8,675 bases of DNA from Candidatus Pacearchaeota archaeon (GTDB lineage: Archaea > Nanobdellota > Nanobdellia > Pacearchaeales > GW2011-AR1): NCBI GenBank assembly GCA_002688165.1, contig NZCB01000027.1:1580-10254 (forward strand). Direction: 5' to 3'. This document shows positions 1 to 5,610 of the stretch, piece by piece. A program made the translations under genes and the position numbers. The notes beneath the pieces were generated by a model. The model saw nothing but the letters and a program-made list of their open reading frames with translations. It searched no databases and was not told the origin of the DNA. How positions within the stretch are numbered: position 1 is the first letter of the stretch; every line of letters begins with the position of its first letter.

Positions 1-19
1 ATTTTCAAAGAAAACAAAA

Positions 20-1558
20 ATGGAAAACAAGTTTGAAAAACTATTGGGAAAAGATAGTCCTTTGTTCAGAGCAATTTTGGATAGAGGGTTTGATGAACCT
101 AGTGAGATACAAGAGAAATCTATTCCAGCCATTATGAATGGCAAGGATGTTATAGCTGGCGCTGCAACAGGTAGTGGAAAGACATTGGCTTTTGCTTCAG
201 GATTAGTTAAAAATGTTGAGAAGGACAAAGGGATTCAAGGACTAGTATTAACGCCCACTAGAGAATTAGCTGAGCAAATTACTAAGGAATTGATAGATTT
301 TGCCAAATATAAGGATTTGAATGTGGTTAGTGTTTATGGAGGAGTTTCTATTTATAATCAGGTTAAGATGCTTCCAAATGCTGAAATTGTTGTTGCAACC
401 CCTGGAAGAATATTAGATCATTTAGAAAAAGGGAATATAGATTTGAGTAGAGTTAATACTTTTGTTTTAGATGAGGCTGATAGAATGTTTGAAATGGGAT
501 TTGTAGATGATGTTGAAAGAATTATTAGAGAGGTTCCAATAAAACGTCAAACATTACTTTATTCGGCTACAATCTCTCCAGATGTTATTAGATTGTCTAA
601 GAAATATTTGAAGGCTCCTGTTGAAATTAATGCTGTTGTTCATGTTGATCCAAAAAAATTGACCCAAATTTATTATGATGTCGAAGATCATCTAAAATTC
701 TCTCTGTTAAAATATTTATTAGAAAATGAGAAATCTGGATTGGTTATGATTTTTTGTAATACTAGAAAGAATGTTGATTTTGTAAGTAAGAATCTAGGAT
801 TTATGGGAATGGATGTTGTTCCTATTCATGGAGGATTTACTCAAGATAAAAGAAATAGATTTTTGGAAATGTTTAATTCAGAAAAAAATAAGATTAAAAT
901 TTTAGTTGCTACAGATGTTGCAGCTAGAGGATTAGATATTAAGGGTGTTACTCATGTTTACAATTATGATATTCCTTTGAGTCCTAGTGAATATACCCAC
1001 AGAATTGGTAGAACTGCTAGAGCTGGTAAAGATGGTAAGGTTATCAATATTTTAACTAGTAGACATTATGAGAATTTTCAGCCAATTATTGAAAGTAAAG
1101 ATTATAATATCAAGCAAGAAGAGCCACCTCATGTTGAAAGAGTTAGAATAAGATGGATGCCTGAGAGACGCGACGATAGAAATAACAGGCGCGGGAGTAT
1201 GAGGCATGAAAGACAAAGTTCTAATTATAGAGGAAATAGAGACAGAGCGAGTGATGGTGGTCGAAGAGATAGTGGACGTGGAAGAAATTTTGGCAGAGAT
1301 GATAGGAGAAGCTCAGGTAGATCTGATGATCGAAGAGGAAATGATAGAGGAAGATCAAGTTATGGTAGAGACTCGGGAAGAGGTAGAGATAATAATCGTG
1401 GGCGAGATAATCGTGGTGGAGATAGAAGAAGTTATGGTAATAGGGACAATAGAGGCAGAGATGATAGAAGAAGTGGTGGAGATAGAAGAACATCTGGAAG
1501 AGGAAGAGATAGTGGGAGACGTGAGGATAGAAGAAATAATAGAGATAGGAGAAGGTAG
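20..1558 (+). CDS. DEAD-box ATP-dependent RNA helicase with Arg/Gly/Asp-rich C-terminal tail
   Basis: This is an ATP-dependent RNA helicase of superfamily 2 that probably unwinds or remodels RNA in the cytoplasm (mRNA decay, ribosome assembly or cold adaptation). All the family motifs are visible in its 512 residues: Q motif around F24-Q31, Walker A AATGSGKT 48-55, PTRELAEQ 79-86, TPGR 127-130, DEAD 151-154, SAT 182-184, IFCNTR 244-249, ATDVAARGLD 297-306 and HRIGRTARAG 327-336. The two RecA-like domains end near residue 375. Residues about 382-512 are a low-complexity tail rich in R, D, G, S and N, typical of an RNA-binding, disordered segment. The start at 20 places the Q motif at the usual distance from the N terminus. 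No in-frame stop lies in the 19 bases before it, so a longer N terminus cannot be excluded. No Shine-Dalgarno is visible. The DHH gene follows 30 bases downstream on the same strand. The family assignment is firm, but the exact target is unknown. Confidence 0.96.
   Translation: MENKFEKLLGKDSPLFRAILDRGFDEPSEIQEKSIPAIMNGKDVIAGAATGSGKTLAFASGLVKNVEKDKGIQGLVLTPTRELAEQITKELIDFAKYKDLNVVSVYGGVSIYNQVKMLPNAEIVVATPGRILDHLEKGNIDLSRVNTFVLDEADRMFEMGFVDDVERIIREVPIKRQTLLYSATISPDVIRLSKKYLKAPVEINAVVHVDPKKLTQIYYDVEDHLKFSLLKYLLENEKSGLVMIFCNTRKNVDFVSKNLGFMGMDVVPIHGGFTQDKRNRFLEMFNSEKNKIKILVATDVAARGLDIKGVTHVYNYDIPLSPSEYTHRIGRTARAGKDGKVINILTSRHYENFQPIIESKDYNIKQEEPPHVERVRIRWMPERRDDRNNRRGSMRHERQSSNYRGNRDRASDGGRRDSGRGRNFGRDDRRSSGRSDDRRGNDRGRSSYGRDSGRGRDNNRGRDNRGGDRRSYGNRDNRGRDDRRSGGDRRTSGRGRDSGRREDRRNNRDRRR
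1163..1555 (+). repeat. RGR/RDR-type low-complexity tail of the helicase
   Basis: Residues 382-512 of the helicase are built from irregular short units such as GRGRD, DDRRS, NRGRD and SGRGRD. RGR occurs six times and RGG only once (465-467), so this is a mixed-charge RG/RD tail, not a classic RGG box. The coding strand is strongly purine-biased here because AGA, GGA and GAT codons alternate, and this creates spurious open frames on both strands. Such tails usually bind RNA without sequence specificity and can drive condensate formation. That role is inferred from composition. Confidence 0.85.
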
Positions 1559-1588
1559 ATTTAAATAATTACATAAATAAATAATAAA
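1559..1588 (+). promoter_or_regulatory. Candidate TATA box for a leaderless DHH transcript
   Basis: The 30-base gap between helicase and DHH gene contains TTTAAATA at 1560-1567, centred about 25 bases before the ATG at 1589. There is no Shine-Dalgarno. The distance matches an archaeal TATA box whose transcript begins at or next to the start codon. The gap is entirely A/T-rich, so chance is a real alternative, and co-transcription with the helicase is also possible. Confidence 0.35.
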
Positions 1589-3256
1589 ATGGGAAGTAAG
1601 AAAAATAATTTTAAAAATAAGAAAGGAAATGATAAGCGAGGCTTTAATAGTGGAATGAAGAAATTTGATAGAGTTAGATTCAAAGATCCTAGAGATGTTA
1701 AAGCACTCTCAATTGATGAAGTTAACAAAGATATGTTGAAAGAAAGAGTTGAACTTAAGGGAAGTGTTGAGAGAGTTATTCAAACTGGAGGTCCTACAAT
1801 ATTTATTGTTAGTGATGGTACTGCAAGTTTAGCCTTGAAGGGATTTGAAAAGCCAGGAGATAGAGCTTATCCTGAGATTGATGTTGATGATCATGTAAAA
1901 GCAGTTGTTGAAGTTAGTGAATATGATGGAGAGTTAGAGGGCGAGATTAAAAATATTGAAAAATTATCTGAGGGAGAAAAGAAAGAATTAGCTAAGAAAA
2001 TTGTAAATCTCCAATTAGAAAGAGCTAAAGTTGTTGCTCCAGAATTCTTGATTAAAAGTCCAATCTTGGACAAACTTAGGGATCTGTATATTAAAGCAGC
2101 TACCGAAATTAGATTAGCTATTATTCAGCAAAGACCGATTATAGTTAGACATCATAATGATACTGATGGTTATAGTTCAGGTTATGCTTTGGAAAGAGCT
2201 ATTTTGCCTTTGATTCAAAAAGAACATGGTGGTGAAAAATCTGCATGGGAATTTTTCTTAAGAGCTCCATGTGCTGCGCCATTTTATGAGATTGATGATT
2301 CAATTAGAGATTCAGCTAATTCACTTAGAAATGTAGCTAAATTTTCAAACAAGATGCCTTTAGTTATAATTGCAGACAATGGTTCAAGTCCGGAAGATTT
2401 AATGGCTATTAAGCATGGTAAGATTCATGGAATGGACTTTATTGTTATAGATCATCATTTTTCTGATGAAGATGTTATCTCTAAGGAAGTTTTAACCCAT
2501 ATTAACCCATTTTTGATTGGAGAAGATGGAAGTCACTTTTCTGCTGGAATGTTATGTACTGAGTTTGCTAGATTTGTAAATCCGGATGTTCAAAATATTA
2601 ATCAAATAGCTGGTATGGCAGGTTTAGCAGATAGAATTGATATTGGAAATAAAAAGGCTGTTGATGATTATTTGAAAATTGCTGAGAAAGAAGGTTATTC
2701 TAAGGATTTATTGCATGAAATAGCTAGTGTGATTGACTTTGTTTCTGCTAAGATTAGATTTATGGAAGTTAGAGAATATATTGAGGTTTTGTTTGGAGAG
2801 CCTAGAAAAAAACAGAAGGAGTTAATTAGATTGATGGCACCTCATATTAGGAAATTGTCTGCTAAAGGATTGGCAATTGGTAAAGCTAATGCTAAGCAAG
2901 AGATGATTGGTAAGACAACACTTCAAACTATTGAGATTGAGAAGACGTTTCCAGGATTCGGTTTTTATCCTAAGCCCGGAATGTCAGTGGGGATGGTTCA
3001 TGATGATTTACAGAAAGAAAAGAAAGTTACTAATTTAGTTACTGCGGGAGTGATGAATACCGCAATTACATTAAGAGCTACTGATGAATCTAACTTTTCA
3101 GTTCATGATCTTATTACTTTTATTAATAAGAAGTCCCCAAATAGTTTTTGTGAAGGTGGTGGACATAAGAATGCGGGTTCAATAGGTTTTATACCTAATA
3201 AAAAAGATGAAATTGTAGAATTATTGAAGAAATTTATTGAGGGAAGATCTAAATAA
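1589..3256 (+). CDS. DHH/DHHA1 phosphoesterase (archaeal RecJ/GAN-like) with N-terminal OB-type domain
   Basis: This is a predicted metal-dependent phosphoesterase, most likely a single-strand exonuclease of the archaeal RecJ/GAN group acting in DNA replication and repair or RNA turnover. The 555 residues show a basic, disordered start (1-30) and then a beta-rich segment about 45-128 that looks like an OB fold of the nucleic-acid-binding type. The DHH domain has HHNDTDG at 188-194, IADNGS at 261-266 and IDHH at 287-290. These Asp/His residues coordinate the divalent metals. A mainly helical insert of about 110 residues follows (about 335-445). The DHHA1 substrate-binding domain ends in GGGHKNAGS (523-531). 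The metal-binding motifs look intact, so the enzyme should be active. It follows the helicase by 30 bases, so the two may be co-expressed and act on the same nucleic acid. Polarity and DNA/RNA preference cannot be read from the sequence. Related DHH proteins include nanoRNases, but the OB domain and length argue against those. Confidence 0.9.
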   Translation: MGSKKNNFKNKKGNDKRGFNSGMKKFDRVRFKDPRDVKALSIDEVNKDMLKERVELKGSVERVIQTGGPTIFIVSDGTASLALKGFEKPGDRAYPEIDVDDHVKAVVEVSEYDGELEGEIKNIEKLSEGEKKELAKKIVNLQLERAKVVAPEFLIKSPILDKLRDLYIKAATEIRLAIIQQRPIIVRHHNDTDGYSSGYALERAILPLIQKEHGGEKSAWEFFLRAPCAAPFYEIDDSIRDSANSLRNVAKFSNKMPLVIIADNGSSPEDLMAIKHGKIHGMDFIVIDHHFSDEDVISKEVLTHINPFLIGEDGSHFSAGMLCTEFARFVNPDVQNINQIAGMAGLADRIDIGNKKAVDDYLKIAEKEGYSKDLLHEIASVIDFVSAKIRFMEVREYIEVLFGEPRKKQKELIRLMAPHIRKLSAKGLAIGKANAKQEMIGKTTLQTIEIEKTFPGFGFYPKPGMSVGMVHDDLQKEKKVTNLVTAGVMNTAITLRATDESNFSVHDLITFINKKSPNSFCEGGGHKNAGSIGFIPNKKDEIVELLKKFIEGRSK

Positions 3257-3267
3257 TTCCTTTTTAA

Positions 3268-3350
3268 ATTTATATATAATAAGATTCAACCAAAATCTTT
3301 AAAAGTAATTTTTGATTATTCAATTTATATTATAAATTAGTATAAGGAGG
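3268..3350 (+). promoter_or_regulatory. AT-rich leader with promoter candidates and strong Shine-Dalgarno for the acidic peptide gene
   Basis: The 99-base gap after the DHH stop contains several TATA-like stretches: 3268-3278, TTTAAAA at 3298-3304 and TTTATATT at 3324-3331. AAGGAGG at 3344-3350 lies 5 bases before the ATG at 3356, ideal for pairing with the 3' end of 16S rRNA. A transcript from the 3298 box would begin near 3327 and keep the Shine-Dalgarno. One from the 3324 box would begin close to the ATG and lose it. The Shine-Dalgarno is clear; which promoter is used is not. Confidence 0.6.
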
Positions 3351-3355
3351 TTAAA

Positions 3356-3493
3356 ATGGAAGAAGAAACAACTACTGAAGAAACAACTACTGAAGAAGCT
3401 TCTGCTGAAGCACCTGCTGAGGAAGCAAGTGAAGAAGCTCCTGCTGAAGAAACATCAGATGAAAGTGAGAAATCTGAGGAATCTGCAGAATAA
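3356..3493 (+). CDS. Small, extremely acidic low-complexity protein (45 aa), function unknown
   Basis: An ATG-initiated frame of 45 codons ends in TAA. I do not recognise it. The product consists almost only of Glu, Thr, Ala, Ser and Pro: 19 Glu, one Asp and a single Lys. It has no aromatic residue, and the only large hydrophobic residue is the initiator Met, so it cannot form a hydrophobic core and should be disordered with a charge near -19. It begins with two perfect TTTEE-type units and continues with EAPAEE-like units. Expression is supported by the strong Shine-Dalgarno just upstream, in a window whose other genes lack one, and by an oligo-T terminator seven bases after the stop. It could be a charged chaperone, a nucleic-acid mimic, a binding partner for basic proteins, or the remnant of an acidic tail from a lost larger gene. 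I cannot choose between these. The frame could be non-coding, but the tailored start site argues against that. Confidence 0.65.
   Translation: MEEETTTEETTTEEASAEAPAEEASEEAPAEETSDESEKSEESAE
3362..3391 (+). repeat. Perfect 15-base tandem duplication in the acidic gene
   Basis: GAAGAAACAACTACT occurs twice back to back (3362-3376 and 3377-3391), encoding EETTT-EETTT, and a third partial GAAGAA follows. Identity at synonymous positions suggests recent slippage or duplication, although codon choice is limited in this AT-rich genome. Confidence 0.9.
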
Positions 3494-3499
3494 ATTTAA

Positions 3500-3520
3500 T
3501 TTTTTTTTTAGAATTTTTTT
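3500..3520 (+). terminator. Oligo-T intrinsic terminator after the acidic gene
   Basis: A run of ten T (3500-3509) is followed after AGAA by seven more T (3514-3520). No strong hairpin precedes it, and archaeal RNA polymerase can terminate on oligo-T alone. It sits seven bases after the stop of the acidic gene and overlaps the last codons of the convergent protease gene. No equivalent T-run for the opposite strand is visible between 3519 and about 3300. Confidence 0.6.
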
Positions 3521-4403
3521 ATATTATTGTTTGATTGAAAGCTTGTATAGCTATATTGTTTATGGCTGTTATTATGTGTTCGCTTTGTAATGCGAATCCC
3601 AAGTTTTCTCCTTGTGCTTTGAAGTTATTTATTCCTACAACTTTTCCGTCATCATTGATTAGAGGCCCTCCAGAGTTCCCAGGATTAAGTGCTGCATCTG
3701 TTTGAATATATCCAGGCATCTGATTTATCCCAGGCCTATCCTTTGCAGAGACTATTCCTTCAGATACTGAGAAAGATAATCCTAATGGATTTCCTATAGC
3801 TATTACTTTTTCACCTATTTCTACATCTTTTGATAAGATAAAATCTAATGAAGAATCTCTAGGAGTTATTTTTAATAATGCTATATCTAATTTTGAATTA
3901 TAGCCTATAAGTTTCATAGGGATAGATTCTTTTTGAGCAGTTATTGCATTGGCAAATATTCCTCCAGAGAGCACATGGGCATTTGTTACTACATATCCTT
4001 CTTTAGATATTACAAATCCAGTTCCTTGAGCAGTATTTGTTTTTATAGTTACCACTGAATTGACAGTTTGTTTTATTATTCCTGAAAAGTCAGATGATGT
4101 TTTTGCTTTTATATTGCTTATTTCAATTTCAAATGAATCTTGTATTCCAAATAAATTCTCTGTTAGCTCATTTATTTTATTTTTTATTTCTGCATTATTA
4201 ATTTCTATTTCCCTATTTACTCTTTCTTGATAGTCTTCTAGGTTTTTGTTTGTTGTATTTATCTTATTCCACATCATTATTGAAAAAACTGATTGTAAGA
4301 TTAAAAGAAATATTATTAATACAATTAAATGAGATAGGTATTTTCTTGTGAATGAGGGATATTCAATTTGATGTAATCTGGAAGACCCTCTTTTTTTTGG
4401 CAT
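3519..4403 (-). CDS. Membrane-anchored trypsin-like (Deg/HtrA-type) serine protease, no PDZ domain
   Basis: This is a predicted serine endopeptidase of the chymotrypsin/HtrA fold, involved in protein quality control or processing. The 294 residues begin with a basic stretch (six Lys/Arg in the first 21) and one hydrophobic membrane segment at about 24-45. A charged, heptad-like helical stalk follows at about 46-100, then the protease domain at about 105-285. The catalytic triad is visible: His143 in TNAHV, Asp173 in LDIALL and Ser244 in GNSGGPL. Positive charge before the membrane segment suggests a cytoplasmic N terminus and a catalytic domain outside the cell. The protein ends soon after the protease fold, so the PDZ domains typical of DegP/DegQ are absent. 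Oligomerisation may instead use the coiled coil. It is the only minus-strand gene here and is divergent from the proteasome-like gene. The family call is firm; substrate and topology are inferred. Confidence 0.93.
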   Translation of the reverse strand: MPKKRGSSRLHQIEYPSFTRKYLSHLIVLIIFLLILQSVFSIMMWNKINTTNKNLEDYQERVNREIEINNAEIKNKINELTENLFGIQDSFEIEISNIKAKTSSDFSGIIKQTVNSVVTIKTNTAQGTGFVISKEGYVVTNAHVLSGGIFANAITAQKESIPMKLIGYNSKLDIALLKITPRDSSLDFILSKDVEIGEKVIAIGNPLGLSFSVSEGIVSAKDRPGINQMPGYIQTDAALNPGNSGGPLINDDGKVVGINNFKAQGENLGFALQSEHIITAINNIAIQAFNQTII

Positions 4404-4424
4404 ATAGTGGTAAGGTTTTTTTGG

Positions 4425-4432
4425 TTTATATA
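4425..4432 (-). promoter_or_regulatory. Candidate TATA box for the serine protease gene
   Basis: On the minus strand the sequence reads TATATAAA, centred about 25 bases upstream of the protease ATG (4403). No Shine-Dalgarno precedes the start. The spacing fits a leaderless archaeal transcript. It shares the 78-base divergent intergenic region with the promoter of the proteasome-like gene. Confidence 0.45.
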
Positions 4433-4452
4433 GGTTGGGATAAATATAAATT

Positions 4453-4461
4453 TTTATATAA
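4453..4461 (+). promoter_or_regulatory. Candidate TATA box for the proteasome beta-like gene
   Basis: TTTATATAA lies centred 25 bases before the ATG at 4482, with only A/T-rich sequence and no Shine-Dalgarno between. This is the mirror arrangement of the protease promoter about 28 bases away. A shared regulator binding between the two boxes (4433-4452) would be positioned to affect both genes, but no clear operator is visible there. Confidence 0.45.
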
Positions 4462-4481
4462 TTATTAGTTTTAAAATTTTA

Positions 4482-5204
4482 ATGACAACCATAATAGGGA
4501 TAAAAACTAATATTGGAGAAGAGGCTATTGTGCTTGCATCAGATACTCAGTTAAATTATTTTGATGATGAACATAATGTGGTTGCAAAACGTCCGTTATT
4601 AAAGATAATCCATGGAGATTTTTGGGCATTGGCTTGTTCTGGAGGAGATACTGATGAATTAAGAAGTTTTTATAATAAATTAAGAAATCCGAATGATAAA
4701 AGATATAAGAGTTTTGGGAGTGATAAATTAGAGGAAATGATGATGAAATCACTTCATAAAAAGAGATTTTATCAAATAAATGAATTAAATGCGAACTATA
4801 TGTTAGAAGAGAGTGACATTGATTCTACACATGAATTTCTTATGGCTGTTAATAAGCCTAATGTAGATATCTTCCATATAGATATTTTTGGGAATTTAAA
4901 AAAACCTAAAGGTAGAAATTATATCTCCTTAGGGAGTGGTAAGGAGGAGGTGGAAAAATATATTGAAGAAAGTATTGAGGGAGGAACTTTTGATTCATAT
5001 AATATAAATCTAGAAAATGCAATAAGACTTTCTACAGGAGCAATAAAAAAATCTAGATATGATATTCTTTCTGGAGGGCCTATGGATTTGGTAGTTATTA
5101 AAAAAAATAGTATAAAATCTTTTGGAAATCAGATAAAGGAATCTATTGAGAATGCTGAAAAAAAAGTTTTGGAAGAGATAATTGAAAGAGTAAAATCTGA
5201 TTAA
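4482..5204 (+). CDS. Proteasome beta/HslV-like Ntn-hydrolase peptidase subunit
   Basis: This is a predicted N-terminal-nucleophile protease of the proteasome superfamily. The 240-residue product begins Met-Thr-Thr-Ile-Ile-Gly, matching the mature beta-subunit start (TT-x-V-G). Removal of Met1 would therefore expose Thr2 as nucleophile with no propeptide, as in HslV. Other expected residues are visible: Asp21 in LASD (equivalent to Asp17), Ser152 in LGSG (Ser129), and Asp194 and Ser197 in DILSGG (Asp166 and Ser169), followed by MDLVVI. The counterpart of catalytic Lys33 is unclear: the aligned segment reads AKRPLLKI, so a Pro seems to occupy the usual Lys position, with Lys36 and Arg37 just before it. 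The protein is somewhat longer than a mature archaeal beta subunit, with a charged helical insert about 72-112 and a charged C-terminal helix. No alpha subunit or ATPase gene is in the window. Superfamily membership is well supported; which branch (beta, HslV or Anbu-like) is not settled. Confidence 0.85.
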   Translation: MTTIIGIKTNIGEEAIVLASDTQLNYFDDEHNVVAKRPLLKIIHGDFWALACSGGDTDELRSFYNKLRNPNDKRYKSFGSDKLEEMMMKSLHKKRFYQINELNANYMLEESDIDSTHEFLMAVNKPNVDIFHIDIFGNLKKPKGRNYISLGSGKEEVEKYIEESIEGGTFDSYNINLENAIRLSTGAIKKSRYDILSGGPMDLVVIKKNSIKSFGNQIKESIENAEKKVLEEIIERVKSD

Positions 5205-5239
5205 TAAAGGTGGATTGTTAATACTATATTCCCACAAAC

Positions 5240-5247
5240 TTTAAATA
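5240..5247 (+). promoter_or_regulatory. Candidate TATA box for the PEP synthase gene
   Basis: TTTAAATA lies about 28 bases before the ATG at 5272, preceded by ACAAAC, a plausible TFB-recognition element. An in-frame TGA at 5248-5250 closes the frame upstream, so 5272 is the first possible ATG. No Shine-Dalgarno is seen, so a leaderless or near-leaderless transcript is likely. The position supports 5272 as the start over the internal Met at 5584, which has no such box. Confidence 0.45.
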
Positions 5248-5271
5248 TGATTTCAAGTTTGCTATAATAAG

Positions 5272-5610
5272 ATGGATAAAAAAGAGGGGATTGGGCTACC
5301 TAGTTCTTTGATTAATGAGGCTATTGGTAGTATGGATACTAATGTTGAGGATTCTCAAAAGGCTGTAAATGTTTCTAGTGATGTTCAAAATTCGGATATT
5401 AATAATAGGGATAGTGTTGAACCAAATGGCAATAATTTTAATGAGATAGATACATTAGATCCAAATAGAGGGAGTAATGTTGATAGAGTTAGTGCTATGA
5501 ATAGATTTGATGAGAGGGGGAATTTTGGTACGTTGATAAAAGATACTAAAGGCAGCACTATGCCGAACATGGTGCAACCGATTATGGCTGAACAAGTAGG
5601 CCAGATTGAT
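5272..5610 (+). other. N-terminal extension of PEP synthase, residues 1-113
   Basis: These 113 codons precede the usual family start (YVKWFSEL at 114-121). The segment is rich in Asn, Asp and Ser, has few hydrophobic residues and shows no signal peptide, membrane segment or known domain, so it is probably disordered. A Met at residue 105 (5584) would give a family-standard N terminus but has no Shine-Dalgarno or TATA box before it. The open frame over 113 codons after an upstream stop, with codon use like the core, supports translation. Confidence 0.6.

Noticed and set aside
1206..1568. Open frame of 120 codons in another forward frame, and an antisense frame at 1221-1493, within the helicase tail
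   Set aside because: Both are shadows of the purine-rich Arg/Gly/Asp repeat. Their predicted products are monotonous Glu/Ile/Val or His/Tyr/Leu strings with no start signals, while the helicase frame is continuous with intact motifs.
1891..2073. Short antisense frames inside the DHH, proteasome-like and PEP synthase genes (for example 1891-2073, 4525-4752, 5010-5237, 5385-5570, 5899-6111, 6582-6842, 7408-7650)
   Set aside because: Each lies opposite a conserved coding frame, has no recognisable domain and lacks start signals.
3281..3299. Small inverted repeat AAGATT/AATCTT with a 7-base loop after the DHH gene, considered as a terminator
   Set aside because: The stem is only six mostly A-T pairs and no T-run follows directly. 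It is expected by chance in such AT-rich sequence.
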